A stretch of DNA of 64,000 bases from Smithellaceae bacterium. Lineage in GTDB: Bacteria; Desulfobacterota; Syntrophia; Syntrophales; Smithellaceae. The position numbers were made by a program, and so were the translations under genes. The DNA lies in assembly GCA_030690945.1 (NCBI GenBank), contig JAUYFM010000068.1:1-64000 (forward strand), given 5' to 3'. The notes below the pieces were generated by a model, which did no database searches, was not told the origin of the DNA, and worked only from the letters and a program-made list of their open reading frames with translations. Of this stretch, positions 36,791 through 46,409 are shown piece by piece. Numbering within the stretch: position 1 is the stretch's first letter; every line of letters begins with the position of its first letter.

Positions 36791-38587
36791 TTGTCTAAAC
36801 GTATTGTCGTTCTGTCCGAAGAGGTAGCCAACCAGATTGCCGCCGGAGAGGTGGTGGAAAGACCGGCGTCGATTGTCAAGGAGCTGATCGAAAATGCCAT
36901 CGACGCGGGAGCCCGCGATATCCGCGTCGAACTTACAAAAGGCGGTTGTCAGTCCGTCAGAATCGTGGATAACGGATCAGGCATTGAACGCGAAGATGTG
37001 GCCCTGGTTTTTGAGCGGCATGCCACCAGTAAAATCTCGAAACTGGATGATATTTATTATGTCGGTTCCTTCGGTTTTCGCGGCGAGGCGATGGCCAGCA
37101 TCGCGTCCGTAGCTAGGGTGGAGATGCTGACCCGCCGCCCCGACGATCCGGAGGGAACAAAAGCGGTGGCCGAGGCAGGCTGTATTTCTGAAATATCTCC
37201 GGCGGGCACGCCTGCCGGAACGCAAATCACGGTGACGGAACTATTTGCCAATGTGCCGGCGCGCCGGAAATTTCTCAAGACCGAAGCCACCGAGCAAAGC
37301 GCTTGCCTCGACGCGATCACCCGTTTGGCATTGGCGCATCCGGAAGTCCGTTTTGTTGTGACGGCCAACGGAAGGGACGTGTTTGCGGCGCCTGCCGCCA
37401 GAGATGTTTCTGAACGTGTCGCCATGGTCATGGGGAATGATTTTACCGGCCATTGCCTCGCGATAAGTGGGCAAAAGGAAAATGTCCGGATCAAAGGTTT
37501 TATTTCAACGCCGGAATTTACGAAGTCCAACTCTAAAAGCATTTTTCTGTTTGTCAATTCACGCTTTATCCGGGACAACAGCATGACGCACGCGGCGCTT
37601 GCGGCCTATCGGCAGGTGATCGAACCGCGCCGCTATCCCGCGGCTGTTTTGTTTCTCGATCTGCCGGGCGAGGAGGTCGATATTAATGTTCATCCGGCCA
37701 AACTGGAAGTGCGCTTCCGGAATTCCCGTGAGATTTACGATCTGATTTCCAAAACGGTGGCGCATAGCTTGGCCTCCGCGCAGACGTCTCAAGATGCTTT
37801 TGCTTATCGGTTAACGCCGCGCGAAACAACATCCGCTTCCTCCGGATTCTGGAGACCTAAAGATTCCTATTCATCATCGGATGGGACGCGTGAAATTTAT
37901 TCACGGCAAAATCTGCGTCAGGCGATTAACGATGATTTGTTTGCGCGCGCGGGAAATCCGTCAGACGTTCCCAGCCACGTTGAAGACGTTTCCTGTGGGG
38001 AAAAGATCACGTTTGCGAATCGAAAATATCTGGGCCAGTTTGCCGATACGTATCTGGTATTTGGCGGTCCCAATGGTGTGATGCTGGTGGATCAGCACGC
38101 GGCGCATGAAAGGATTATCCTGGAGCGTTTAAAAGCGGCCGCAGGCGGAAAAGTAATCAGCCAGCCCTTGCTGATGCCGGAAGTCGTCAGCCTCACGCCC
38201 GCGCAGATCAGTCTGTTTGAGGTCGCGATGCCCCTGCTTTCCGACATCGGTCTGGAATTGGAAATATTTGGCCGCGACGCCATTGTGGTGAAGGCCCTGC
38301 CCGCAAGTCTGCCGCATGTCCCGCCCGGCGATGTTATATCGGATCTGGCCGATCAGCTGGGCGACGGGCAGGTATGGCCATCGCTTGTGGAACGCAAAGA
38401 AAAGATACTGGCGTCCCTGGCCTGCCGCGCCGCGATCAAGGCCAATGTGGTTCTTTCCGCCGGGGAAGTCGCCGCTTTATGCCGTGATCTGGAGAACACA
38501 CCCTTTAATAAAACCTGTCCGCACGGACGCCCGATCAGCGTGCAATTTTCCCTCTATGAAATTGAAAGAATGTTTAAACGGAAATAA
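36791..38587 (+). CDS. mutL: DNA mismatch repair protein MutL
   Basis: This 598-residue protein has an N-terminal GHKL ATPase (EVANQIAAGEVVERP, ELIENAIDAGA, DNGSGI, FGFRGEA) and a C-terminal dimerisation/endonuclease domain. Endonuclease motifs are present: DQHAAHERIILE, ACRAAIKAN and CPHGRP. So it should nick DNA itself, as in species lacking MutH. The start is TTG at 36791, with AAGGA upstream and SKRIVVLSEEVANQIAAGE as the N terminus. miaA follows 1 base after its stop. Confidence 0.95.
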   Translation: MSKRIVVLSEEVANQIAAGEVVERPASIVKELIENAIDAGARDIRVELTKGGCQSVRIVDNGSGIEREDVALVFERHATSKISKLDDIYYVGSFGFRGEAMASIASVARVEMLTRRPDDPEGTKAVAEAGCISEISPAGTPAGTQITVTELFANVPARRKFLKTEATEQSACLDAITRLALAHPEVRFVVTANGRDVFAAPAARDVSERVAMVMGNDFTGHCLAISGQKENVRIKGFISTPEFTKSNSKSIFLFVNSRFIRDNSMTHAALAAYRQVIEPRRYPAAVLFLDLPGEEVDINVHPAKLEVRFRNSREIYDLISKTVAHSLASAQTSQDAFAYRLTPRETTSASSGFWRPKDSYSSSDGTREIYSRQNLRQAINDDLFARAGNPSDVPSHVEDVSCGEKITFANRKYLGQFADTYLVFGGPNGVMLVDQHAAHERIILERLKAAAGGKVISQPLLMPEVVSLTPAQISLFEVAMPLLSDIGLELEIFGRDAIVVKALPASLPHVPPGDVISDLADQLGDGQVWPSLVERKEKILASLACRAAIKANVVLSAGEVAALCRDLENTPFNKTCPHGRPISVQFSLYEIERMFKRK

Positions 38588-38588
38588 G

Positions 38589-39533
38589 ATGCCCAAGATT
38601 CCTCTTTTTGTCATCTGTTCACCCACGGCGACAGGGAAAACCCAGCTCGCTCTTGAATTGGCGGAGACTTTCGATGGAGAAATTGTCAACGCCGATTCCA
38701 TGCAGGTTTACCGTTATCTGGATATCGGTACGGCTAAGCCCACCGCGGAAGAACGAGTGAGGGTGATGCATCACCTGATCGACGTTGTGGATCCGGATGA
38801 AGAATACAACGCCGCCGTCTATGCCGAGCAGGCGAGGGCGATTATTGAAAAAATAACGCGAAAGTCCAAACCGGTTTTTGTGGTCGGCGGAACGGGCTTG
38901 TATATCCGGGCGCTCTTACAGGGCATCATCGCCACGCCGCCGGTCGATGAAAATATCCGCAATTATTATCGGGAGCTTCGGGATCGTCACGGCCGGGAAT
39001 ATCTTTTCGGGCTCCTCAGCGAAAGAGATCCGCAGGCGGCGGGGCGTATCAACCTCAACGATTCCGTGCGGGTCATCCGGGCGCTGGAGGTTCTGGAGCA
39101 AAGCGGCCAGTCCATCATTGCTTTGCAGCAAAAACATGCGTTTGCCGATTGTCCTTATGATGCCTGCAAAATCGGCCTCTCCATTGAACGCGCCGAGTTG
39201 AAAAAGAGAATCGCCCTTAGAACCTTGCGGATGATGGAAGCGGGGCTGGTCGAGGAAGTACGTGAGCTGCTGAAGCGGGGGTACAGCGAAAAACTAAAAG
39301 CCATGCAATCCCTGGGATATAAGCAGGTTGTTGATTTTATCCGGGGCAGGTCCGAATGGGACCGGGCGCTGGAGTTAATGAATCGGGATACCTGGCAATA
39401 TTCCAAAAGACAGTTGACGTGGTTTTCGGCGGACAAAACCATCAACTGGTTTGCTCCGGATCAGTTTGAGGCCATCAGAAAAACCGTTGAGACATTCCTG
39501 GAAAGGAAGAGAACATTGAAAAAACAACCCTGA
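38589..39533 (+). CDS. miaA: tRNA dimethylallyltransferase
   Basis: This 314-residue enzyme adds a dimethylallyl group to A37 of tRNAs reading codons that start with U. The P-loop is SPTATGKTQLALELA; NADSMQVYRYLDIGTAKP and VGGTGLYIRALLQG are family motifs. The start at 38589 lies just after the mutL stop (TAAG-ATG), so the pair is co-translated; mutL-miaA is a common order. A weak ribosome-binding site fits coupled translation. Confidence 0.94.
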   Translation: MPKIPLFVICSPTATGKTQLALELAETFDGEIVNADSMQVYRYLDIGTAKPTAEERVRVMHHLIDVVDPDEEYNAAVYAEQARAIIEKITRKSKPVFVVGGTGLYIRALLQGIIATPPVDENIRNYYRELRDRHGREYLFGLLSERDPQAAGRINLNDSVRVIRALEVLEQSGQSIIALQQKHAFADCPYDACKIGLSIERAELKKRIALRTLRMMEAGLVEEVRELLKRGYSEKLKAMQSLGYKQVVDFIRGRSEWDRALELMNRDTWQYSKRQLTWFSADKTINWFAPDQFEAIRKTVETFLERKRTLKKQP

Positions 39534-39584
39534 TTTGTCGGCAAAAACTCTCCGTAATCAATTTGAGCAGTCATCAATATTGAC

Positions 39585-39613
39585 TTGACTTAAAACCGCA
39601 CTAAAGCTAGTTA
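39585..39613 (+). promoter_or_regulatory. Candidate sigma-70 promoter for the TPR/SLH lipoprotein gene
   Basis: TTGACT and TAGTTA are separated by 17 bases; the start codon lies 74 bases past the -10 element. Confidence 0.45.
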
Positions 39614-39687
39614 TGGGACAAGTTTTAACGGAAAATCTGGAAAATATTTAAGGGGCAAACCTTTTCAGAAAAAGAAAGGAGCAAAAT

Positions 39688-40866
39688 ATGTTTCATGGCT
39701 ATAGAAGGAATCATATTTTTTCGCTTATCATATTGTTTGCGGCTGTTTTACTGATTGTTGCCTGCGGGCCCAAAGCCCGGCAGCCGGTAAGCCAACTGGA
39801 TACTCCTGAACATCATGTCTATACAGGCGTGAAACTCCTCGATCAGGAAAAGTATGCTGACGCCGGGAGAGAATTTGAACTGGCTTTGGAATTGGACAAT
39901 AAATATTCCAAGGCCCATACCGGTATCGGACTGGTCAAAACTTACATGACGCCGGCTGATTTTAAGGGCGCCTGGGATAGTCTCCAAAAAGGGGCCAAGT
40001 ATGCTCATGCGGATGATGAAGTCCTTTTTGGCAAGGTCAGCAATATCCGTTTCTATACGCAAAGCAAACTGGAAAAAAAATGGCTGGACATTTCCATGGA
40101 TGAATTTGATGCGGCGGTGAAAATAGATCCGAAGCATTCCGCCGCCTACTATTTTATGGGTCTGGCTTATAAGCAAGCTTGTGACTTTAATGCCGCAGGT
40201 CAGATGTTTACAAAAGTTCTGGAACTGAAAACGGATTATGTGTATCAAGCCGACAGGGAATGGAATTTTATCCAGAAGGTTCAGCGGGCGATGCCCGGCT
40301 CGGTGACGGGCAAGCAGATTGCTCTGGTTACGCGCATTACCCGTGCGGACGCCGCCGCCCTGTTTATGGAAGAATTAAAGATTGATGTCCTGTACAAAAA
40401 GAGAACACCAAAGACATTTGACACATCTTTCAAAGATCCTGAAAAGGCCGCCCAGATCGCAAAGCAGGGCAAAGTGACGGCCAAAGATATTGCGCATCAT
40501 CCCTTGAAAGCGGATATTGAAGGGATATTGGAAATCGGTGTGCGCGGATTGGAGAATTATCCCGACGGCAATTATTATCCCGGCGAAATAATTACCCGCG
40601 CCGCCTACGCCATGATGCTGGAAGATATTTTGATTAAAGTGACGGGCGATAATGCTTTGGCCACTAAGTTTATCGGTTCTAACTCGCCTTTCCCGGACCT
40701 GAGGGCGGACTTGCCTTATTTTAACGCCGTCATGGTCGTGACGTCCCGGGGCATTATGGAAGCGAAAGATTTGACGACCGGTGAATTCGCGCCGCTTAAA
40801 CCCGTGGCCGGCGTGGACGCTCTTTTGATTATCCGCAAAGTTAAAGAAGGGTTAAAATTTAACTAA
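39688..40866 (+). CDS. Lipoprotein with TPR and S-layer-homology-like regions
   Basis: This 392-residue protein has a lipobox LIVAC (Cys about 27). Tetratricopeptide-type helices follow (about 45-190; YTGVKLLDQEKYADAGREFELALEL and HSAAYYFMGLAYKQA). The C-terminal half has SLH-like features: ITRADAAALFMEEL, then DIAHHPLKADIEGILEIGVRG, then EIITRAAYAMMLEDIL and FPDLRADLPYFNAVMV. It may tether envelope layers. AAAGGAG precedes the start, and a strong terminator follows, so it is a single-gene unit. Confidence 0.8.
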   Translation: MFHGYRRNHIFSLIILFAAVLLIVACGPKARQPVSQLDTPEHHVYTGVKLLDQEKYADAGREFELALELDNKYSKAHTGIGLVKTYMTPADFKGAWDSLQKGAKYAHADDEVLFGKVSNIRFYTQSKLEKKWLDISMDEFDAAVKIDPKHSAAYYFMGLAYKQACDFNAAGQMFTKVLELKTDYVYQADREWNFIQKVQRAMPGSVTGKQIALVTRITRADAAALFMEELKIDVLYKKRTPKTFDTSFKDPEKAAQIAKQGKVTAKDIAHHPLKADIEGILEIGVRGLENYPDGNYYPGEIITRAAYAMMLEDILIKVTGDNALATKFIGSNSPFPDLRADLPYFNAVMVVTSRGIMEAKDLTTGEFAPLKPVAGVDALLIIRKVKEGLKFN

Positions 40867-40884
40867 AGGCGGTTTTGAAAAGTT

Positions 40885-40926
40885 ATTTGAGAGGCGGGAC
40901 GGTTTTTGTCCCGCCTCTCAAATTTT
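40885..40926 (+). terminator. Rho-independent terminator
   Basis: A perfect 16-base-pair stem with core GAGGCGGGAC and a 7-base loop is followed by TTTTG. It ends the lipoprotein transcript. Confidence 0.88.
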
Positions 40927-40953
40927 GAGCATTGACAGGCGATAAAATTGAAG

Positions 40954-40979
40954 TCGAAAAGGGCGTAAGCCCTTTTCGA
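40954..40979 (+). repeat. Perfect hairpin in the valS leader
   Basis: Arms TCGAAAAGGGC and GCCCTTTTCGA enclose a GTAA tetraloop, a GNRA-type loop if transcribed. It ends 28 bases before the valS start codon. No T-box features were found around it. Confidence 0.6.
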
Positions 40980-41007
40980 GTATTTATAGATGGGAGATTA
41001 ATATTCA

Positions 41008-43665
41008 ATGGTGGCAAAAGAGTTAGGCAAAGCGTTTGAACCGGCCGAGGCCGAAAAAAGGCTATATGATTACTGGCTAAAAAATAAGTATTTTCACGCT
41101 CAGGATAAAAGCGAGGCTCCCGCTTTTTCCATCGTTATCCCGCCTCCGAATGTGACCGGGATGCTGCATATGGGACATGCGCTTAACAATACTTTGCAGG
41201 ATGTCATCATCCGTTTCAAGAGGATGCAGGGCTATAACACATTGTGGATGCCGGGCATGGATCATGCCGGCATTGCCACCCAAAATGTGGTGGAACAGCA
41301 ATTAAGGAAAGAAGGATTATCCCGCCATGATCTGGGGCGCGAAAAATTCATTGCCCGCGTCTGGGAATGGAAAGAAAAATACGGCGGCGTGATTATTAAT
41401 CAATTGAAACGCCTGGGCTGTTCCTGCGATTGGGAGCGCGAACGCTTTACCATGGACGAAGGCCTTTCCCAAGCCGTCCGGGAAGTTTTTGTACGGCTTT
41501 ATAATGAAGATATGATTTACCAGGGCGACTACATTGTCAACTGGTGTCCGCGTTGCCACACCGCCATTTCCGACCTGGAAGTGGAATTCAAGCAGGATCA
41601 AAGTTTCCTATGGAATCTCCGTTATCCATTTGCCGACGGCAGCGGAGAAATTGTGGTGGCTACGACGCGGCCGGAGACGATGCTGGGCGATACCGCCGTG
41701 GCCGTCAACCCCGCCGATCCCCGCTACAAGGATAAAGTCGGCAAATTTGTCATTTTGCCGCTGATGAACAAGCAAATACCGATCATCGCTGACGACTATG
41801 TGACGATGGATTTCGGTTCCGGCGCGGTGAAGATTACCCCCGGTTCCGATCCTAACGACTTTGCCATGGCCGAGCGCCATAATCTGGAGATCATTTCGAT
41901 CATGGACGGGCAAGGTATTATCAATGGCCATGGCGGAAAGTACAAAGGACAGGATCGTTATGAGGCGCGCAAGAATGTGGTCGCCGATCTGGAAAAGGGC
42001 GGTTATATGGTCGGCACCGAACCTTACGCGCACAATGTCGGCCAGTGCTACCGCTGTAAAACGGATATCGAGCCGATGGTGTCCAAGCAGTGGTTTGTCA
42101 AAATAAAACCGTTGGCCAAACAAGCCATCGCCGCAGTTACCAAAAAGAAAACGAAGATCTTACCCGCCTCTTGGGAAGCCACGTATTTTGACTGGATGAA
42201 CAACATCCGTGATTGGTGCATCTCGCGGCAGCTTTGGTGGGGCCACCGCATTCCCGTTTGGTATTGCGGCGATTGCGGTAAAGTCATCGTCTCCACGGTG
42301 GATCCCGCTTCATGCCCCGTTTGCGACGGCACGGAACTCCGACAGGACGAAGATGTGCTCGACACTTGGTTCAGTTCAGCACTCTGGCCGTTTACCACCT
42401 TAGGCTGGCCCAAACGGACGGAGGCGCTCAAAACTTTCTATCCCACCTCGCTTCTGATTACCGGCTTTGACATTTTATTTTTCTGGGTGGCCCGGATGAT
42501 GATGATGGGGATTTACGTCATGAAAGACGTGCCTTTTAAGGATGTTTATCTCCATGCGCTGGTGCGCGACGAAAAAGGCGAGAAGATGAGCAAATCCAAG
42601 GGTAACAGCATTGACCCCCTGGTGATGATCGACCAATACGGTACGGACGCGTTTCGCTTTACGCTTGCCGCCTACACCGCGCAGGGGCGCGATGTGCGCA
42701 TGTCGCCGGAGCGCATTGAAGGCTACAAATTCTTTGTCAATAAAATATGGAACGCGGCCAGACTGACGCTTAACAATCTGGCGGATTTCGATGAATCCGC
42801 GCCCTCGGCCGCCCCGGATTCGCTGCCGGAGAAATGGATCAAGGCGAAATTAAACGAAACGATTGAAGAGGTCACGCACAGTCTGGATGAATACCGTTTC
42901 AACGACGCCTCCGCCGCCATTTATAATTTTATCTGGCATGAGTACTGCGACTGGTATCTGGAGATTAGCAAACCGGCTCTCTATGGCAAGATCAGCCCCG
43001 AACAAAAGCAGGTGACTCAGCGGACGATGAAAGAGGTTTTTGGCGCCATGCTGCAACTGCTGCATCCCTTTATGCCGTTTGTGACCGAAGAGCTCTGGCA
43101 GGCGCTTAAGGGTAGCGATGAGAACGCCATTATGGTCAGCAAATTCCCGGTTGTTCAGGAAGCGTGGAATGAGAAAGCGGCCCAAAAAGATATGGAAATG
43201 CTCATGGAGATCATCACCTCCATTCGCAATATCCGCGGTGAAATGCGGATTCCGCCTTCGCACAAATTAAAGGTTTTGATTTCTGTTGCAGAGGAGCAAA
43301 GTAAAAAAATAGTTGAAACGGGCAGTAACTACATTCTGAATTTGTCCAATCTGGAATCATTGGTTGTCGAAGTAAATCTGGTCGAAACGAAAGGTGTGGC
43401 GACCGGTGTGGTCGGCACGACAAAGATTTTTGTTCCGCTGTCTGGTATTGTGGATATTGCCGGAGAAAAAGTGCGTTTGGATAAGGAATTGGCAAAAGTG
43501 TCCAAAGATCTGGAGCAAAGCTCTCGGAAGCTTGCCAACCATGATTTCCGCGCTAAGGCTGCTCCCGAAATTATTCAAAAGGAAGAAGATAAATTAAAAA
43601 GTTTTCAAGAAAAATTCACAGCATTGGAGCGCGCGCTGAAAAAACTCAATGAGATTGCCGTGTAG
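41008..43665 (+). CDS. valS: Valyl-tRNA synthetase
   Basis: This 885-residue class I synthetase has the HIGH-type motif in PPNVTGMLHMGHALNN (about 45-60), an editing domain (about 200-340) with TTRPETMLGDTAVAV, the KMSKS motif in GEKMSKSKGNSIDP, and the C-terminal coiled coil typical of ValRS (about 815-885). Length matches the family. The start at 41008 has only a weak GGGAG ahead. A nested repeat follows its stop. Confidence 0.96.
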   Translation: MVAKELGKAFEPAEAEKRLYDYWLKNKYFHAQDKSEAPAFSIVIPPPNVTGMLHMGHALNNTLQDVIIRFKRMQGYNTLWMPGMDHAGIATQNVVEQQLRKEGLSRHDLGREKFIARVWEWKEKYGGVIINQLKRLGCSCDWERERFTMDEGLSQAVREVFVRLYNEDMIYQGDYIVNWCPRCHTAISDLEVEFKQDQSFLWNLRYPFADGSGEIVVATTRPETMLGDTAVAVNPADPRYKDKVGKFVILPLMNKQIPIIADDYVTMDFGSGAVKITPGSDPNDFAMAERHNLEIISIMDGQGIINGHGGKYKGQDRYEARKNVVADLEKGGYMVGTEPYAHNVGQCYRCKTDIEPMVSKQWFVKIKPLAKQAIAAVTKKKTKILPASWEATYFDWMNNIRDWCISRQLWWGHRIPVWYCGDCGKVIVSTVDPASCPVCDGTELRQDEDVLDTWFSSALWPFTTLGWPKRTEALKTFYPTSLLITGFDILFFWVARMMMMGIYVMKDVPFKDVYLHALVRDEKGEKMSKSKGNSIDPLVMIDQYGTDAFRFTLAAYTAQGRDVRMSPERIEGYKFFVNKIWNAARLTLNNLADFDESAPSAAPDSLPEKWIKAKLNETIEEVTHSLDEYRFNDASAAIYNFIWHEYCDWYLEISKPALYGKISPEQKQVTQRTMKEVFGAMLQLLHPFMPFVTEELWQALKGSDENAIMVSKFPVVQEAWNEKAAQKDMEMLMEIITSIRNIRGEMRIPPSHKLKVLISVAEEQSKKIVETGSNYILNLSNLESLVVEVNLVETKGVATGVVGTTKIFVPLSGIVDIAGEKVRLDKELAKVSKDLEQSSRKLANHDFRAKAAPEIIQKEEDKLKSFQEKFTALERALKKLNEIAV

Positions 43666-43686
43666 CACCCTGCGTGCTAATTCAGT

Positions 43687-43807
43687 GTAGGGAACGGTCT
43701 TGCCACCCGCAGGGGTGGTCGCGATAACCTAACCACCTGATGACCTGATGACCTGAAGGTCACACGAGGTCACACGAGGTGGCCCGAGGTCACAAGCCGT
43801 TCTCTAC
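43687..43807. repeat. Four-level nested palindrome inside a split REP-like element
   Basis: The outer parts GTAGGGAACGG and CCGTTCTCTAC are the two halves of the palindrome seen intact at 30419 and 35260. Inside lies a CACCC/GGGTG hairpin with GCAG loop (43704-43717). Then come left arms TAACC, CCACC, TGACC, TGACC (each followed by TAA or TGA), loop TGAA, and right arms GGTCA, GGTCA, GGTGG, GGTCA separated by CACGA, CACGA, CCCGA. The third arm pair, CCACC/GGTGG, differs from the others on both sides and still pairs perfectly. Confidence 0.85.
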
Positions 43808-43841
43808 GGATGTTGTTGTCTATATAATAGTGAGGCAGTGG

Positions 43842-44681
43842 ATGGTCTCTAAACAAATCAAAAATATCATTGAAGCCGCGCTGGCCGAGGATATCGGCAC
43901 AGGCGATATAACCACGCAGGCCACTGTCAGCCCTAAAAAGCAGGGCAGGGCGCAAGCCATTGCCAAAGATGGTTTTGTCATAGCCGGGATGGCGGTCTTT
44001 GAAGAAACGTTTCGGCTTCTGGATAAAAGCATCAAAGTTAAGAAATTAATTGCCGACGGATACCGGGCAAAGAAAGGTGATGTGATTGCCGAAGTTGCAG
44101 GCAGCCTGTCCAATATTTTGCAGGCCGAACGCGTCGCGCTGAATCTGTTTCAACGCATGTGCGGGATTGCCTCGCTGACAGCAAAATACGTGGAAGCCGT
44201 GCGCAAAACCAAATCAATAATTCTCGATACGCGTAAGACCGCGCCCGGCTTGCGTGTTTTGGATAAGATGGCTGTGCGCATCGGTGGCGGTCAGAATCAT
44301 CGCACCGGCCTGCATGACGGCGTGCTCATTAAAGACAACCATATCGAAGCCGCAGGCGGCATTACAGCTGCGGTAACTGCGCAAAGAAAACGCCTGCCGC
44401 ACACCTTGAAAATTGAAGTTGAAACCAAAAACATGCGGGAAGTGAAAGAAGCCCTGACGTGCGGCGTGGACATCATCATGCTCGATAACATGACGATTGA
44501 CGCCATGAAGAAAGCCGTTGATTTTGTCGCCGGCCGTGCGCTTCTGGAGGCCTCCGGCAATGTCAGCCTGCATCGTGTTTACGAAATTGCCTCCACCGGC
44601 GTGGATTTAATTTCCGTCGGCGAACTTACCCACTCCGTCCGCGCCGCGGATATATCACTTAAAGTTAGAGGCGACAGGTGA
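43842..44681 (+). CDS. nadC: Nicotinate-nucleotide pyrophosphorylase (carboxylating)
   Basis: This 279-residue quinolinate phosphoribosyltransferase makes nicotinate mononucleotide from quinolinate and PRPP in NAD synthesis. Typical segments are AALAEDIGTGDITTQA, RVALNLFQRMCGIA, LDTRKTAPGLRVLDKMAVRIGGGQNHR, KDNHIEAAGGI and ISVGELTHSV. The start at 43842 is preferred because the residues encoded upstream (from 43779) come from the repeat and lack homology. Confidence 0.95.
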   Translation: MVSKQIKNIIEAALAEDIGTGDITTQATVSPKKQGRAQAIAKDGFVIAGMAVFEETFRLLDKSIKVKKLIADGYRAKKGDVIAEVAGSLSNILQAERVALNLFQRMCGIASLTAKYVEAVRKTKSIILDTRKTAPGLRVLDKMAVRIGGGQNHRTGLHDGVLIKDNHIEAAGGITAAVTAQRKRLPHTLKIEVETKNMREVKEALTCGVDIIMLDNMTIDAMKKAVDFVAGRALLEASGNVSLHRVYEIASTGVDLISVGELTHSVRAADISLKVRGDR

Positions 44682-44736
44682 GGCGTCGTTCGTATCTCGT
44701 ATCTCGTGAAGCGTAACAAAAATGCCTTATGATTGT

Positions 44737-44752
44737 CCCCCGCTGGCGGGGG
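44737..44752. repeat. Short GC hairpin in the nadC-birA gap
   Basis: Arms CCCCCG and CGGGGG enclose CTGG, and a further GCGGGGGTGG follows at 44758-44767. It resembles other GC palindromes in this window's gaps; there is no T run to make it a terminator. Confidence 0.45.
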
Positions 44753-44831
44753 TGCGTAGCGGGGGTGGAACGAATCCGCCGATTCTGATTGATAATGGAA
44801 CCGCTACTTTTCATCCACCCAACGAAACGCT

Positions 44832-45623
44832 ATGAAGATAAATCAAGAAGACCTAAAACAAAACCTTGCCGGAAAGTTTATTGGCCATCGGCTTCATTAC
44901 TATGAGTCTATCGGTTCGACCAATGAGGAGGCTTTTCGTCTGGGCGTTCAAGGGGCGCCGGAAGGGACGGTGCTGATCGCGGAAAGCCAGAGTGCCGGTA
45001 AGGGAAGGATGCAGCGGCTTTGGTATTCACCGGCCGGCGCCAATATTTACACATCCATCATTTTGCGTCCAACGTTCGAAACGTCGCGTGCGCCGCAGAT
45101 TTCCATTGCCGCCGGTGTCGCCGTGGCAGAAACCATCGATCACTATTGCCCAGGTAACGCGTGGCTCAAATGGCCCAATGATGTTCTGATTGGTGGGAAA
45201 AAAGTCTGCGGCATTCTGGCGCAAATGAAAATGTCAGTAAGCGCAATTGACTTTGTTGTTGTGGGTATCGGTATTAATGTCAATTTGAACCATCAAGAAT
45301 TTCCATTGGATATTCAAGAGATTGCCACATCTTTGGCTGTTGAAACAGGCCGCGAGATATCGCGTTTGGAATTGATAATTAGCCTGTATGAAAATCTTAC
45401 AAAATGGTATATGACGCTCCAGGATTACGGCTTTGAGTCCGTCAGGCAGAAATGGCTGAGCCTGTCGTCGATGATCGGTAAGACGGTTTCAGTCATGTTT
45501 CGGGAAGAAACGACGAGCGGCAAGGCCGTCGGACTGGATGATGACGGTTCACTGATAATTCTGACAGCCGGGAATGAAACAGTGAAGGTTTCAGCGGGAG
45601 ACGCGACAATATTAAAGAGGTGA
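44832..45623 (+). CDS. birA: Biotin--[acetyl-CoA-carboxylase] ligase
   Basis: This 263-residue enzyme activates biotin with ATP and attaches it to carrier lysines. Motifs are YYESIGSTNEEA, the biotin-binding GKGRMQRLWYSP, LKWPNDVLIGGKKVCGIL and GIGINVN. The residues ahead of YYES are too few for the winged helix of bifunctional BirA, so it should be a ligase only, not a biotin repressor. It is followed by coaX 6 bases on. Confidence 0.93.
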   Translation: MKINQEDLKQNLAGKFIGHRLHYYESIGSTNEEAFRLGVQGAPEGTVLIAESQSAGKGRMQRLWYSPAGANIYTSIILRPTFETSRAPQISIAAGVAVAETIDHYCPGNAWLKWPNDVLIGGKKVCGILAQMKMSVSAIDFVVVGIGINVNLNHQEFPLDIQEIATSLAVETGREISRLELIISLYENLTKWYMTLQDYGFESVRQKWLSLSSMIGKTVSVMFREETTSGKAVGLDDDGSLIILTAGNETVKVSAGDATILKR

Positions 45624-45629
45624 ATATTT

Positions 45630-46406
45630 ATGCTGTTAGTCATTGATGTAGGAAACACAAACACCGTATTGGGACTTTTTGATGAAAACCAATTGCAGCA
45701 TGATTGGCGAATCCGAACGGAGATTGACCATACCATTGATGAATATGGTGTGCTGATTTATAATTTATACCAATCCAGCCGGATGAAAGCCAAAGAAATC
45801 AAAGCCGTCACGGATATCATTATTTCGTGTGTTGTGCCCCCAATGCTCAATATCCTGGAGCCTCTCTGCGTTAAGTATTTTAACATCAAACCGCTCATCG
45901 TAGGCCCCGGAATTAAAACGGGCATGCCGATTTTTTATGATAATCCCAAAGAAGTGGGCGCGGACCGAATCGTCAATGCGGTGGCCGCTTTCCACAAGTA
46001 TCGCAAGGAATCGATTATCGTTGATTTTGGTACGGCGACCACGTTTGACTATGTTTCGCCCAAGGGAGAATACATGGGCGGCTGCATCGCGCCGGGTATT
46101 GTGATTTCCAGCGAGGCGCTTTTCACACGCGCCTCCAAATTGCCGCGCGTCGAATTCAGCAAACCCAGAACAGTAATTACAAAGGACACGGTCAGCGCTA
46201 TGCAGGCGGGAATTATGTATGGCTATGCGGGGTTGGTGGACGGCATCGTCGAACGGATGAAAGCGGAAGTCAAAACCAGTCCACTCGTCATTGCGACGGG
46301 AGGCTTGGCGCGAATTGTTGCGCCAGAGACCAGGACGATTGAGAAAATTGAAGAGATGCTGACACTGGACGGTCTGCGTATCATTTATGAGCTCAATAAG
46401 AAATAA
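45630..46406 (+). CDS. coaX: Type III pantothenate kinase
   Basis: This 258-residue kinase catalyses the first step of coenzyme A synthesis. Motifs are [16 protein letters not shown] at the N terminus, [24 protein letters not shown] and [14 protein letters not shown] precedes the start. It is packed between birA and coaE; the birA-coaX-coaE cluster links cofactor genes. Confidence 0.95.
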   Translation: MLLVIDVGNTNTVLGLFDENQLQHDWRIRTEIDHTIDEYGVLIYNLYQSSRMKAKEIKAVTDIIISCVVPPMLNILEPLCVKYFNIKPLIVGPGIKTGMPIFYDNPKEVGADRIVNAVAAFHKYRKESIIVDFGTATTFDYVSPKGEYMGGCIAPGIVISSEALFTRASKLPRVEFSKPRTVITKDTVSAMQAGIMYGYAGLVDGIVERMKAEVKTSPLVIATGGLARIVAPETRTIEKIEEMLTLDGLRIIYELNKK

Positions 46407-46409
46407 ATC

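Noticed and set aside
40928-41007. T-box leader for valS
   Set aside because: No T-box sequence or specifier loop is visible; only a simple GTAA-loop hairpin is present.
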